The notes under the pieces were generated by a model. It was not told the DNA's origin and ran no database searches. It saw nothing but the letters and a program-made list of their open reading frames with translations. Positions 17,501 to 26,476 of a stretch of DNA of 64,000 nt are shown here, piece by piece. The first letter of the stretch is position 1. Every line of letters starts with the position of its first letter. The translations under genes and the position numbers were made by a program. Source of the DNA: Caulobacter sp. (GTDB taxonomy: Bacteria; Pseudomonadota; Alphaproteobacteria; Caulobacterales; Caulobacteraceae); the NCBI GenBank assembly GCA_030645575.1, contig JAUSMJ010000063.1, positions 1 through 64,000 on the forward strand, written 5' to 3'.

Positions 17501-17908
17501 TCACCACGCCCCCAGCTCGCGCAGCTGCTTCGCCAGCTCCGGTTCGATCGCCTCGCCCGCGGCCGTCGGCAGGTCCGGCGGGGCGTCGGCGGGGGTCAGG
17601 TAGCGCCAGCCCTGGAAGGCGCGGCGCGGCTGGGGCGCGGTCTCGATCAGCTCGGGGTGGAGATAGATGCGGCAGGGCTGGGGCCCGCTGTCCTGCGTGA
17701 CGATCTCGTCGATCGCCTGGCGCACCAGCACCTGGCCCTTGATCACCCAGTAGAGCGAGCCGCCCTCCAGCAGCTCCGCCGCCCGTTTGGGCGTCTGGCG
17801 CGTCGGGCAGACCGAGCGATGGCCCTGGGCCGCGCGATGCGCCCGCCAGGCGCGCAGGTCCTCGACGCTGTCGATGCCGACACAGAGTTTGATCAGGTGG
17901 AGGGGCAT
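17501..17908 (-). CDS. DUF1489 family protein
   Basis: 135 residues. Starts MPLHLIKLCVGIDSVEDLRAW, then RTPKRAAEL-like QTPKRAAELLEGGSLYWVIKG, VRQAIDEI, CRIYLHPELIETAPQPRRAFQGWRYL. The family is nearly confined to alphaproteobacteria, with no established function. Followed by short direct/inverted GGGGCTAGGGA runs. Confidence 0.9.
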   Translation of the reverse strand: MPLHLIKLCVGIDSVEDLRAWRAHRAAQGHRSVCPTRQTPKRAAELLEGGSLYWVIKGQVLVRQAIDEIVTQDSGPQPCRIYLHPELIETAPQPRRAFQGWRYLTPADAPPDLPTAAGEAIEPELAKQLRELGAW

Positions 17909-17916
17909 GGAGAGCA

Positions 17917-18013
17917 GGGGCTAGGGATGAGGGGCTAGGGATTAGTCGAGCCGTGCCCCGACGTCGACCGCGCGGTGAACTTTCTAGCCCCTAGCCCCCA
18001 GTCCCTAACCCCT
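17917..18013. repeat. GGGGCTAGGGA / TCCCTAACCCC inverted repeats
   Basis: Tandem GGGGCTAGGGAT copies at 17917-17942 faced by CTAGCCCCTAGCCCCCAGTCCCTAACCCC at 17982-18013, which also form the 3' end of the mccA region. Probably a palindromic repeat or terminator-like structure between the DUF1489 and mccA genes; no T-tract. Confidence 0.5.
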
Positions 18014-20039
18014 CACTTGCCTCCAGCCTCACCAGCACCACCCCTTCGCTCACCTGCCCGCCGGCATTCGCGTTGAGTTCCGCCACCACGCCATCGAACG
18101 GCGCGGCCAGGGCGTGCTCCATCTTCATCGCCTCAAGCACCAGCAGGGTCTGGCCCTTGGTCACCGTGTCGCCGGCCTTGACCGACACGGAGACGACCTT
18201 GCCGGGCATGGGGGAGATGACTGCGCCGTCGGACTCGCCGCCGTGGGCGGCCGCGTCAGTCGTGGGGCGGCGGAAGGCGAAGGCCTCGCCGGACTCGAAC
18301 ACCACGACTTCGTCCTCGTCGAGGACGAGAAGGTCTTCGGGATGGAGATCGACGTCCAGCAATTCGCCCTCAAGGATCGTTCCGCCGCACATCAGCGTCA
18401 TGCGCCGGCGCGGGGGGCCGTTCAGGCGGAAGCCGCCGGCCAGGTCCAGCGCCGACCAGGGCGTCGGCGCCTCGTCACGGGACTGCAGCTCGACCAGGGC
18501 CGTGGCGGCGACGCCGGCCACCACCGCCGACGCCTGTCCCTCGCCCAGCAGGGTTTCAAGCCTCCGCTCGATGAACCCGGTGTCCACATCGCCGGCCACG
18601 AAATCCGGATGGCTGGCGCACTTCGCCAGGAAGGCGGCGTTGGTCTTGACCGGCCAGACCTCGACGGCGGCGCAGGCGTCGGCCAGCGCCTCGGCGGCGG
18701 CTTCGCGCGTGTCGCCATGGACGATGATCTTGGCGATCATCGGGTCGTAGAAGGGCGTGACCTCGCCGCCCTCCTCGACCGCGCTGTCGATCCTGACCCC
18801 TTCTCCCATGGGGAGAAGGAGGGGCCCGCGCCCGGAGGGCGTGGGAGGTTGAGGGGGTAAGGTGTCGGCGCCGTAACCCCTCACCCTCCCGCCGGCTTCG
18901 CCGTCGGGCCCCTCCCTCTCCCGTTGGGAGAGGGTTTCGGCGGGGAGACGGAAATGCGTCAGCGGCCCCGTGCTCGGCAGGAAGCCCGTCGCCGGGTTCT
19001 CGGCATAAAGGCGCGCCTCCATGGCCCAGCCGGTCATCCCGATCTGGTCCTGGGTCAGCGGCAGCGGCTCGCCGCTGGCCACGCGCAGCTGCCATTCGAC
19101 CAGGTCCAGCCCGGTGATCATCTCGGTGACCGGGTGCTCGACCTGCAGCCGGGTGTTCATTTCCATGAACCAGATGCGGTCGGCGCGCAGGCCCTCGCTG
19201 GCGTCGGCGATGAACTCGACCGTGCCGGCGCCTTCGTAGTTCACGGCCTTCGCGGCCTTGACCGCCGCGTCGCAGACGAAGGCGCGCGTGGCCGCGTCCA
19301 TACCGGGGGCCGGGGCCTCCTCGATGACCTTCTGGTGGCGGCGCTGCAGCGAGCAGTCGCGCTCGAACAGGTGGACGACATTGCCGTGGCTGTCGCCGAA
19401 CACCTGCACCTCGATGTGGCGCGGGCGGGCGGCGTACTTCTCGATCAGCACCCGGTCATCGCCAAAGCTGGCGGCGGCCTCGCGGCGGCAGCTGGCCAGG
19501 GCGTCCTGGAAGTCGCGGGCGGCCTCGACCTTGCGCATGCCCTTGCCGCCGCCGCCGGCCACGGCCTTGATCAGCACGGGGTAACCGATGGCCTTGGCTT
19601 CTTCCTCCAGCCGCACCTCGCTCTGGTCGTCGCCGAGATAGCCGGGGGTGCAGGGCACGCCGGCGGCGATCATCAGGGCCTTGGCCGCGTCCTTCAGGCC
19701 CATGGCGTCGATCGCGGCCGGCGGCGGGCCGACCCAGATCAGGCCCGCGTCCCGCGCCGCCCGGGCGAAGGCCGCGTTCTCGGACAGGAAGCCGTAGCCG
19801 GGATGGATCGCCTCTGCGCCCGTCTGTCTGGCGGCGGCGAGGATATTCTCGGCCACCAGATAGCTCGCGCGCGCCGGGGCCGGGCCGATCAGCACCGCCT
19901 CGTCGGCCTCGGCGACATGCGGGGCGTTGGCGTCGGCCTCGGAATAGACGGCCACCGTCCGCACGCCCATCCGCCGGGCGGTGCGGATGACGCGGCGGGC
20001 GATCTCGCCCCGGTTGGCGATCAGCAGGCTTTCGATCAT
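17991..20039 (-). CDS. mccA: Methylcrotonyl-CoA carboxylase biotin-carboxylase/BCCP subunit, with in-frame palindromic insertion
   Basis: 682 residues. Biotin carboxylase (about 1-445): NRGEIARRVIRTARRMG, IHPGYGFLSENAAFA, KAVAGGGGKGMR, ERDCSLQRRHQKVIEEAPAP, FMEMNTRLQVEHPVTEMITG. The C-terminal biotinyl domain has LEAMKMEHALAAPF near 637. Pairs with mccB to carboxylate 3-methylcrotonyl-CoA in leucine breakdown. Oddity: residues ~369-414 between FRLPAE and GVRIDSAVEEG do not belong to the family; they are encoded by a palindromic repeat (18799-18934) inserted in frame in a surface loop of the carboxylase C-domain. Confidence 0.93.
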   Translation of the reverse strand: MIESLLIANRGEIARRVIRTARRMGVRTVAVYSEADANAPHVAEADEAVLIGPAPARASYLVAENILAAARQTGAEAIHPGYGFLSENAAFARAARDAGLIWVGPPPAAIDAMGLKDAAKALMIAAGVPCTPGYLGDDQSEVRLEEEAKAIGYPVLIKAVAGGGGKGMRKVEAARDFQDALASCRREAAASFGDDRVLIEKYAARPRHIEVQVFGDSHGNVVHLFERDCSLQRRHQKVIEEAPAPGMDAATRAFVCDAAVKAAKAVNYEGAGTVEFIADASEGLRADRIWFMEMNTRLQVEHPVTEMITGLDLVEWQLRVASGEPLPLTQDQIGMTGWAMEARLYAENPATGFLPSTGPLTHFRLPAETLSQREREGPDGEAGGRVRGYGADTLPPQPPTPSGRGPLLLPMGEGVRIDSAVEEGGEVTPFYDPMIAKIIVHGDTREAAAEALADACAAVEVWPVKTNAAFLAKCASHPDFVAGDVDTGFIERRLETLLGEGQASAVVAGVAATALVELQSRDEAPTPWSALDLAGGFRLNGPPRRRMTLMCGGTILEGELLDVDLHPEDLLVLDEDEVVVFESGEAFAFRRPTTDAAAHGGESDGAVISPMPGKVVSVSVKAGDTVTKGQTLLVLEAMKMEHALAAPFDGVVAELNANAGGQVSEGVVLVRLEASEGLGTGG
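18799..18934. repeat. Palindromic element inserted in frame in mccA (about 136 bp)
   Basis: Ends are the hairpins CCTTCTCCC/ATG/GGGAGAAGG (18799) and CCCTCTCCC/GTT/GGGAGAGGG (18914). The left end continues AGGGGCCCG, then an inner hairpin and GGGAGGTTGAGGGG; the right end reads the same in reverse complement (AGGGGCCCGACGG...GGGAGGGTGAGGGG). The element keeps the mccA frame open on the minus strand. A sister copy lies at 20901-21065. Confidence 0.85.
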
Positions 20040-20043
20040 GCGC

Positions 20044-20883
20044 TCAGAGCGCCCAGCCGGGCTTGCGCTTCTCGAGGAAGGCGGCGACGCCCTCGTGGCC
20101 CTCGTCGCTTGTGCGCTGGTCGGCGATCAGCCGGGCCGTCAGGTCGAGCAGCTCCTCGTCGATCGGCACGCCGGCGACGTCATCGACCAGGGCCTTGGAC
20201 TTCGCCACCGCGCCCGGCGCGCAGGCCATGATCTCCTCGGCCATGCGCTCCATCACGTCGTCCAGGTCGGCGGCCGCGGCGACCAGTTCATCGACCAGGC
20301 CGATCTTCTCGGCGAAGGCGGCGTCGAACATCCGGCCCGTGGCGAACAGGCTCTTGGCCCGGCGCGGGCCGATGGCGTCGACCACGTGCGGGCTGATGGT
20401 CGCCGCGACCAGGCCCAGCTTGACCTCGGAGAAGGCGAAGGTCGCCCCCTTCGTCGCCACGGCGTAGTCGCAGGCGGCGACCAGACCGGCCCCGCCGCCG
20501 AAGGCCGGTCCATCGACCAGGGCCACGGTCAGCTGCGGCAGCTCGCGCAGGGCCAACAGCATCTCAGCCAGGGCCATGGCGTCGTCGCGGTTCTCGTCGC
20601 GGGTGAAACCGGCGGCCGCGCGCATCCAGTCCAGGTCGGCGCCGGCGCTGAACGCCCCGCCAGCCCCGCGCAGGAAGACGATGCGCACGCCGTCGGCGTC
20701 GCGCAGGGTCTCGAAATGCTGCGCCAGAGCGGCGATCACCTCGGCGTTGAAGGCGTTCTTGCGGTCGGGCCGGTTGATCGTGACGACGGCCACGCCCGAC
20801 GGGCTGGCGTCAAGCTCGACCAGCGCGCTGAGGGCGTCGGTGTCGGGGACTTCGACGAGGGGGTCGGCGATGGGGTTGGTCAT
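20044..20883 (-). CDS. Enoyl-CoA hydratase/isomerase family, probably methylglutaconyl-CoA hydratase
   Basis: 279 residues. Crotonase fold motifs: VVTINRPDRKNAFNAEVIAAL, FLRGAGGAFSAGADLDWMR (oxyanion hole), VDGPAFGGGAGLVAACDYAVA and FAFSEVKLGLVAATISPHVV. The latter, with ATISPYV-like spacing, is typical of 3-methylglutaconyl-CoA hydratase rather than fatty-acid crotonases. Position between mccA and mccB supports the leucine pathway. Ends 4 bp before the mccA start. Confidence 0.85.
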   Translation of the reverse strand: MTNPIADPLVEVPDTDALSALVELDASPSGVAVVTINRPDRKNAFNAEVIAALAQHFETLRDADGVRIVFLRGAGGAFSAGADLDWMRAAAGFTRDENRDDAMALAEMLLALRELPQLTVALVDGPAFGGGAGLVAACDYAVATKGATFAFSEVKLGLVAATISPHVVDAIGPRRAKSLFATGRMFDAAFAEKIGLVDELVAAAADLDDVMERMAEEIMACAPGAVAKSKALVDDVAGVPIDEELLDLTARLIADQRTSDEGHEGVAAFLEKRKPGWAL

Positions 20884-20900
20884 GGGTTCTGTCCTGGAGT

Positions 20901-21065
20901 CCCTTCTCCCAGCGGGAGAAGGAGGGGCCCGTCCTGCGAAGCCTTGGCGAAGCGGGATGGGAGGATGAGGGTGTACGGGGCCGGCGGGCGTTCGGTAAGG
21001 CCGTAACCCCTCACCCTCCCGCCGCGTTGCGTCGGGCCCCTCCCTCTCCCTCCAGGAGAGGGGGC
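20901..21065. repeat. Palindromic element between the hydratase and mccB genes
   Basis: Left hairpin CCCTTCTCCC/AGC/GGGAGAAGG then AGGGGCCCG; right end GGGCCCCTCCCTCTCC...GGAGAGGG. Inner arms ...GGGAGGATGAGGG and CCCCTCACCCTCCC face each other. Same family as the in-frame copy in mccA and, in layout, as 37719-37876 and the ends of the DUF559 cassette. Confidence 0.85.
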
Positions 21066-21088
21066 AATGCGCGCGAACGGCGTCATGG

Positions 21089-22696
21089 TCACATCCTGAA
21101 CACGCCGAAGGTGGTCTCCGGCACGGGAGCGTTCAGCGAGGCGGAGATGGCCAGGCCGAGGACGTCGCGGGTCTGGGCCGGGTCGATGATGCCGTCATCC
21201 CACAGGCGCGCGGTGGCGTGATAGGGGTTGCCCTCGTCTTCATATTTCTGACGGACGGGAGCCTTGAAGGCCTCTTCCTCGTCCTTCGTCCATTTGTCGG
21301 CGTCGCGGTGGACGGTGGCCAACACGCTGGCGGCCTGTTCGCCGCCCATGACGCTGATGCGGCTGTTGGGCCAGCTGAACAGGAAGCGGGGCGAATAGGC
21401 CCGGCCGCACATGCCGTAGTTGCCGGCCCCGAAACTGCCGCCGATCAGCACGGTGAACTTGGGCACGTTGGCCGACGCGACGGCGGTGACCATCTTGGCC
21501 CCGTCCTTGGCGATGCCGCCGGCCTCGTAACGACCGCCGACCATGAAGCCGGAGATGTTCTGCAGGAAGACCAAGGGGATCTTGCGCTTGCAGGCCAGCT
21601 CGATGAAGTGGGCCGCCTTCAGCGCCGCCTCGCTGAACAGCACGCCGTTGTTGGCCAGGATGGCCACTGGATAGCCCCAGATACGCGCGAAGCCGGTGAC
21701 CAGGGTGGTTCCGTAGAGCGGCTTGAACTCGTCGAACTCGCTGCCATCGACGATGCGGGCGATGACCTCGTGCACGTCGTAGGGCGCGCGGACATCGGAC
21801 GGCACCACGCCGTAGAGTTCGGCGGGGTCGAAGGCCGGCGCCTTCGGCTCGCGCACGTCCATATCGACGCGCTTGACGGTGTTCAGGTTGCCGATGATCG
21901 AACGGACGATCTCCAGCGCGTGTTCGTCGTTGGCCGCGACATGGTCGACCACGCCGCTGCGGCGGCCGTGCACGTCGGCGCCGCCGAGGTCGGTGGCGCT
22001 GATCACCTCGCCCGTGGCGGCCTTCACCAGCGGCGGGCCGGCCAGGAAGATGGTGCCCTGGCTCTCCTCGCCCGCGCCGCGGACGATGACCGTCTCGTCG
22101 CTCATGGCCGGGACATAGGCGCCGCCGGCCGTGCAGCTGCCCATGACGCAGGCGATCTGGGCGATGCCCTCGGCGCTCATCCGGGCCTGGTTGTAGAAGA
22201 TGCGGCCAAAGTGGTCGCGGTCGGGGAACACCTCGGACTGGTGCGGCAGGTTGGCCCCGCCGCTGTCGACCAGATAGACGCAGGGCAGCCGGTTCTGCAG
22301 CGCGATCTCCTGCGCCCGCAGGTGCTTCTTGACCGTCATCGGGTAGTAGGTGCCGCCCTTCACCGTGGCGTCGTTGGCCACGATCATCACCTCGCGGCCG
22401 CTGACCCGGCCGATGCCGGTGATGATGCCCGCCCCCGGGATTTCGCCGTCGTACAGGTCGAAGGCGGCCAGCTGGCCGATCTCGAGGAACGGCGAACCGG
22501 GATCGAGCAGCCGCTCGACCCGCTCGCGCGGCAGCAGCTTGCCGCGGCTGGAATGGCGTTTGCGCGAGGCCTCGTTGCCGCCCAGCGCGGCCTTCGCCGC
22601 CCGCTCGCGCAGCTCCGCCGCCAGGGCGGCGTTGACCGCGACATTGGCGCGGAAGGCGTCGGAATGGGGATCGAGGTCCGAGGTCAGCCTGGGCAT
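21089..22696 (-). CDS. mccB: Methylcrotonyl-CoA carboxylase carboxyltransferase subunit
   Basis: 535 residues from the ATG before [14 protein letters not shown] (the upstream extension to 22744 is not conserved). Carboxyl-transferase motifs: [87 protein letters not shown] and [25 protein letters not shown], diagnostic of MCC-beta over PCC-beta. Forms the holoenzyme with the mccA product. Confidence 0.95.
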   Translation of the reverse strand: MPRLTSDLDPHSDAFRANVAVNAALAAELRERAAKAALGGNEASRKRHSSRGKLLPRERVERLLDPGSPFLEIGQLAAFDLYDGEIPGAGIITGIGRVSGREVMIVANDATVKGGTYYPMTVKKHLRAQEIALQNRLPCVYLVDSGGANLPHQSEVFPDRDHFGRIFYNQARMSAEGIAQIACVMGSCTAGGAYVPAMSDETVIVRGAGEESQGTIFLAGPPLVKAATGEVISATDLGGADVHGRRSGVVDHVAANDEHALEIVRSIIGNLNTVKRVDMDVREPKAPAFDPAELYGVVPSDVRAPYDVHEVIARIVDGSEFDEFKPLYGTTLVTGFARIWGYPVAILANNGVLFSEAALKAAHFIELACKRKIPLVFLQNISGFMVGGRYEAGGIAKDGAKMVTAVASANVPKFTVLIGGSFGAGNYGMCGRAYSPRFLFSWPNSRISVMGGEQAASVLATVHRDADKWTKDEEEAFKAPVRQKYEDEGNPYHATARLWDDGIIDPAQTRDVLGLAISASLNAPVPETTFGVFRM

Positions 22697-22749
22697 GGGC
22701 GAGGCATAGCCGGAAGCGGTCGCGGCGTCATCCCTCGCCCACAAACCTC

Positions 22750-22863
22750 GTCATCCTGGGCCTTGTGCCCAGGACCCCTTTATCCACGATCCGATAGTGT
22801 CCAGTTGGATCGCCGCACGTGCGGCTGAACCAGGGGTCCTCGCCACAAGGGCGAGGATGACGG
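22750..22863. repeat. Inverted-repeat element (GTCATCCTGGGC / GAGGATGAC)
   Basis: Arms CGTCATCCTGGGCCTTGTGCCCAGGACCCC and GGGGTCCTCGCCACAAGGGCGAGGATGACG, each self-complementary around a CTTGTG/CACAAG core, with ~55 bp between. It fills most of the 207-bp gap between divergent mccB and the patatin gene. Confidence 0.7.
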
Positions 22864-22903
22864 GGTGTGGGGGCCTCGCACCGACTCGGGCTAGCGTCCC
22901 CCC

Positions 22904-24646
22904 GTGGGTAGCCTCATCGACCCTTTGCACGAGACGGCCCTGGAACGCCTCTTCGATGAGGCGCGGCAGAGCGGTGATGCGCGCTGGTTCTCGCTGCCCG
23001 GCGGCGCGACGCTGTACGGCCCGGGCGAGCCGGCCCAGGAGCTGTATTTCCTGCGCGCCGGGCGGCTGGGGGCCTTTCGCCGCGAGGAGGGTCAGGAGCG
23101 GCATTTTCTCGGCGTGATCCGGCCCGGCGAACCGGCCGGCGAGATGGCCCTGATCGCCGGCACGCCGCATTCGGCCCAGGTCGTGGCTCTGCGCGATTCC
23201 GAAGTACTGGCCATGTCGCGCGAGGACTTCTTCGACGCGGCCGACCGCGACCCGGCGGTGATGACCGAGCTGGCCCGGCTGATGATCCTGCGCACGCGCC
23301 AGGCGGCGACCCACGCCTCGATCGGCGAGCCGTCGGTGTTCGGCTTCATCGCCGCCGACGCCGGCCGCAAGGTCCGGCCGCTGGTCGACAAGATCGCGCT
23401 GGAGATCGCCCGCTCCGGCTATTCGGTGACCGTGACGGGGGTCGAGGCGACCCACGCGCCGACCGAATGGTTCTCCAACGTCGAGGCCGAACACGACTAT
23501 GTGCTCTATGCCGCCGAGCATGCCGAGACCGCCTGGAAGGTGATTGTCGGGCGCCAGGTGGACCGACTGTTCCGCGTCGGCTGCGGCTACAAGACCCCGC
23601 CCGCCGCCCTCCCCGGCTATGCCTCCGAAACGCTGCAGCAGCAGCAACTGGTCGATCTGATCCTGATCCAGCGCGCCGAGGCCCGCCATCCGGTGGGATC
23701 GGAGGCCTGGCTGGACGCCACGGGCGCGGCGCGGCTGTTCCAGGTGCGTGACGGCAGCGTCCAGGACGCCGCGCGCATGGCGCGGGTGCTGACGGGCCGG
23801 TCCGTGGGGCTGGTGCTGTCGGGCGGCGGCGCGCGGGCCTACGCCCATATCGGCGCGATCCAGGCCCTGCGCGAGCGGGGCGTGCCGATCGACTTCGTCG
23901 GCGGGGCCTCGATGGGGGCCATCGTCGCGGCCGGCGTGGCCATGGGCTGGGACGAGGCGGAAATGGACGTCCGCATCAAGGACGCCTTCGTCGACTCCAG
24001 CCCGCTCGACGACATCGCCTTCCCGCTGATCGCCATGACCCACGGCGACAAGGTGCGCGGCCGGTTGCGCGAGCATTTCGGCGACTGCCAGATCGCCGAC
24101 CTGTGGCTGCCGTTCTTCTGCGTCTCCTCGAACCTGACCACCGGCGCCTATCACCTGCACCGGCGCGGCACGCTGCGGCACGCCCTGCGCGCCTCGATCG
24201 CCCTGCCCGGGGTGATGCCGCCGGCGATCGACAACAACAATGTGCTGGTCGATGGGGCGGTGATGAAGAACTTCCCGTCCGACGTCATGCGCTCGGTGCA
24301 GCTGGGGCCGATCGTCGGGGTCGATGTGACGCGCGGCCGCAGCATCACGGCCGACGACGTGGCGCGGCCCTCGTCGGTCTGGCGCTGGATCTTCTCCGGC
24401 GAGTGGCGCAAGGGGCCGCCGATCGTCGCCCTGCTGATGCGGGCGGCCACCGTCTCCACCGGCCGCGACCTGATCGCCGCCCGCGAGGCCACCGACCTCT
24501 TGGTGCTGCCCAAGGTCGATGGCGTCGATATCCGCGACTGGAAGGCCTACGAACCGGCCGTCAGCGCCGGTCATCGCGCGGCCATCGCCGCCCTGGACGC
24601 GCTGGACCGACCGGTGACGGAGCTGCGCAAACGCCGCCCCGGTTAG
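22904..24646 (+). CDS. Patatin-like phospholipase with N-terminal cyclic-nucleotide-binding domain
   Basis: 580 residues from GTG. Residues ~20-130: cNMP-binding beta-roll with GATLYGPGEPAQELYFLRAGRLGAF, PGEPAGEMALIAGTPHSAQVVALRDSEVLAMSR. Residues ~300-500: patatin with glycine-rich VLSGGGARAYAHIGAIQAL, nucleophile Ser in GASMG (about 336) and the catalytic Asp in VDGAVMKNFP (about 449). An intermediate region of about 150 residues looks like the NTE/RssA-type linker. Likely a lysophospholipase-type esterase regulated by the CNB module. Overlaps tam by 4 bp (convergent). Confidence 0.92.
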   Translation: MGSLIDPLHETALERLFDEARQSGDARWFSLPGGATLYGPGEPAQELYFLRAGRLGAFRREEGQERHFLGVIRPGEPAGEMALIAGTPHSAQVVALRDSEVLAMSREDFFDAADRDPAVMTELARLMILRTRQAATHASIGEPSVFGFIAADAGRKVRPLVDKIALEIARSGYSVTVTGVEATHAPTEWFSNVEAEHDYVLYAAEHAETAWKVIVGRQVDRLFRVGCGYKTPPAALPGYASETLQQQQLVDLILIQRAEARHPVGSEAWLDATGAARLFQVRDGSVQDAARMARVLTGRSVGLVLSGGGARAYAHIGAIQALRERGVPIDFVGGASMGAIVAAGVAMGWDEAEMDVRIKDAFVDSSPLDDIAFPLIAMTHGDKVRGRLREHFGDCQIADLWLPFFCVSSNLTTGAYHLHRRGTLRHALRASIALPGVMPPAIDNNNVLVDGAVMKNFPSDVMRSVQLGPIVGVDVTRGRSITADDVARPSSVWRWIFSGEWRKGPPIVALLMRAATVSTGRDLIAAREATDLLVLPKVDGVDIRDWKAYEPAVSAGHRAAIAALDALDRPVTELRKRRPG

Positions 24647-25416
24647 CGCACGGCCACCATGAACAGGCGTGGAAACGGGAACAGGGTCACCCCGTCCGCG
24701 CGCGGCGGGAAGGCCGCGGCGATGCGGGCGCGGAAGGCGTCCAGAAAGGCCTCGAGCAGCGCCTCGTCCCCGGCCAGGGCGTCGAGATAGGGCCGCAGGG
24801 CCGTGCCGCGCATCCAGTCGACCACCGGATCGTCGCCCTCCAGCGCATGCAGATAGGTCGTGGTCCACAGATCGACCTGGCCGCAGACGCCGGTCAGCCA
24901 GTCGTGGTAGTCGGCCAGCGGCGGGGTCGGGTTGATCCGCCGCGCGTCGCGGGTCAGCGGGGCCCAGGGGCCCGCCTCGGCCGTCTCGCGCAGGATGCGG
25001 TGGTGTTCGGTCTCGTAGGCCATCGGCATCTGGCAGGCGAACACCCCGCCGGGGGCCAGCAGGGCCGCCAGGCGTGGGAACAGGGCCGCGTGGTCGGGCA
25101 GCCATTGCAGGGCGGCGTTGGTGAAGATCAGGTCCGGCGGGACGGCCGGCGTGAAATCCTCGACCCCGGCCAGCACCCAGTCCACCTCGGCCTGGCGGCC
25201 ACGGGCCTGGCGCAGCATGTCGGGGCTGGAATCGAGGCCGTGCACCCGGGCCCCGGGGTGGCGCAGGGCCAGCAGGGCCGCGTGCTCGCCGGTTCCGCAG
25301 CCCAGGTCCCAGATCTCGCCGAAGCGCCGGTCCGGGATCTGCACCATCAGGTCCAGCGCCGGCCGGTCGCGGTAGGCCTTGTAGCGCTCGTAGATGTCGG
25401 GGTCCCAACTCGGCAT
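24643..25416 (-). CDS. tam: Trans-aconitate 2-methyltransferase
   Basis: 257 residues from MPSWDPDIYERYK; an ATG two codons upstream has an AGGG too close to it. SAM-binding motif IWDLGCGTGEHAALLALRHP, then VHGLDSSPDMLRQAR, and PDLIFTNAALQWLPDHAALFPRL, typical of Tam, which methylates spontaneously formed trans-aconitate. C-terminal TTTYLHALEGDDPVVDWMRGTALRPYL matches the family. Confidence 0.93.
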   Translation of the reverse strand: MPSWDPDIYERYKAYRDRPALDLMVQIPDRRFGEIWDLGCGTGEHAALLALRHPGARVHGLDSSPDMLRQARGRQAEVDWVLAGVEDFTPAVPPDLIFTNAALQWLPDHAALFPRLAALLAPGGVFACQMPMAYETEHHRILRETAEAGPWAPLTRDARRINPTPPLADYHDWLTGVCGQVDLWTTTYLHALEGDDPVVDWMRGTALRPYLDALAGDEALLEAFLDAFRARIAAAFPPRADGVTLFPFPRLFMVAVR

Positions 25417-25509
25417 GACCATGCCCTACACCGGTTGCACGCGGTGGTCATCGGCCGTTCATTCGCGTTAGGGCAGAAAGACGCCAAGCACTGTTACGGG
25501 ACTGGACCC

Positions 25510-25965
25510 ATGAAGACGATCCGCATCCTGGCACTCATCGGCCTGCTCGGCCTGGCCGCCGCGCCCGCCCTGGCGCGCGAGGAGGCCGCGACCATCATCC
25601 CCGGCTGGTGGGAGAGCACCAACAAGGCGACCATGGTCATCAGCAAGACCGAGGTCGAGCGCCGCTGCATCACCCCGGCCGACGTGGACAAGATCCTCTC
25701 GGGCCGGATCAATCGCCACTACACCTGCACCTATCCGGTGAAGCGGGTCGGCGACGGCAAGATGTATTTCCAGGGGACCTGCGTCGACAAGCGCGGCCGC
25801 CAGGTCAATGTCACGGCCCGCGGGACCTACTCCCCCACCGCCTTCACCCTGTCCGCCGACCTGTCTGGCAAGTACGGCGGCATCCCGCTGGCGGCGACCA
25901 TGAGCTCCAGCGCCAGGCGGGTCGGCGACACCTGCCTGGGCAAGCCGGTGAAGATCAAGGGCTGA
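25510..25965 (+). CDS. DUF3617-like secreted protein
   Basis: 151 residues with signal peptide MKTIRILALIGLLGLAAAPALA. Mature part starts with PGWWESTNKATMVI, then ERRCITPADVDKILSGRINRHYTCTYPVKRVGDGKMYFQGTC and a C-terminal VGDTCLGKPVKIKG. Conserved W-E and four Cys are typical of DUF3617, a periplasmic family of unknown role. The large frame upstream belongs to the patatin gene region and is a shadow. Confidence 0.8.
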   Translation: MKTIRILALIGLLGLAAAPALAREEAATIIPGWWESTNKATMVISKTEVERRCITPADVDKILSGRINRHYTCTYPVKRVGDGKMYFQGTCVDKRGRQVNVTARGTYSPTAFTLSADLSGKYGGIPLAATMSSSARRVGDTCLGKPVKIKG

Positions 25966-26047
25966 TCAAATTGTCGCGCCCTGCGTGCGGAGGGTTGGCG
26001 ACTCGTTAAGAGGCCCCACATAGTGTGAGTCCTGTTTCAACAGCTGA

Positions 26048-26133
26048 AAGGAGGTGATCCGGTGTCTCATCGTATGAACCCGCGGTCGCAGTGCGTGACC
26101 CTGAAATCCGTTTCGGCGGAGGTCAGCGCCTGA
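26048..26133 (+). CDS. Very small ORF (23 aa) with a complete anti-SD match
   Basis: AAAGGAGGTGATCC at 26047-26060 is the full complement of a 16S rRNA 3' end, 7 nt before a GTG (26062). The frame reads MSHRMNPRSQ CVTLKSVSAEVSA and stops at TGA 26131-26133. It is followed by the palindrome GCCGCGATCGCGGC (26151-26164) and a good intrinsic terminator (26175-26204). It looks like an independent short transcript that is translated. The listed range includes the SD. Function unknown. Confidence 0.6.
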
Positions 26134-26174
26134 TCAGCGCCTAGCGTTGAGCCGCGATCGCGGCAGACGATGGA

Positions 26175-26204
26175 AAGGCCGTCGGGGCAACCCGGCGGCC
26201 TTTT
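26175..26204 (+). terminator. Intrinsic terminator with GNRA loop
   Basis: AAGGCCGTCGGG, loop GCAA, CCCGGCGGCCTT, then Ts. 12-bp stem with one G-U pair; ends the small-ORF transcript. Confidence 0.85.
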
Positions 26205-26232
26205 GCATGTGTGGCGGGTCAGGCTGGACCGG

Positions 26233-26415
26233 TCAGTGCTTCACGTGCTCGGGCTTGCCCTTGCGCTTGGTGTGGGCGAACTTTTCGAGTTCCTTTTCGC
26301 TCATCGACATCATCGACGCGCTGGCGCCCTTCAGCTCGCTCTTGGGGGTGTCGCCGCGCTTGGCGGACAGGGCGGCGCCGGCGGCGTTCTGCTGCGCGGC
26401 GGATTTGGCGGGCAT
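26233..26415 (-). CDS. DUF3008 family small protein
   Basis: 60 residues from the ATG after AGGAG (MPAKSAAQQNAAGAALSAKRG...). Lys/Ala-rich with SELKGASASMMSMSEKELEKFA and a basic tail THTKRKGKPEHVKH-like (AHTKRKGKPEHVKH). Conserved across alpha- and betaproteobacteria, with no known function; likely cytosolic and nucleic-acid-associated by charge only. The upstream part of the longer frame is a repeat shadow. Confidence 0.85.
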   Translation of the reverse strand: MPAKSAAQQNAAGAALSAKRGDTPKSELKGASASMMSMSEKELEKFAHTKRKGKPEHVKH

Positions 26416-26476
26416 GGCGGCTCTCCTTTCGTGCAGGAGAAAACGGGGCCGATACTGATCTCGTTCCAACCCCAAT

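Noticed and set aside
22751-25408. 885-residue minus-strand ORF
   Set aside because: It runs antisense to the patatin gene and shows no family motif; its length comes from the high GC of the sequence. The only real minus-strand gene there is tam.
26047-26060. A fragment of the 16S rRNA gene
   Set aside because: Only 14 nt match the anti-SD complement and the sequence past it (GGTGTCTC) departs from rRNA. It is a Shine-Dalgarno element.
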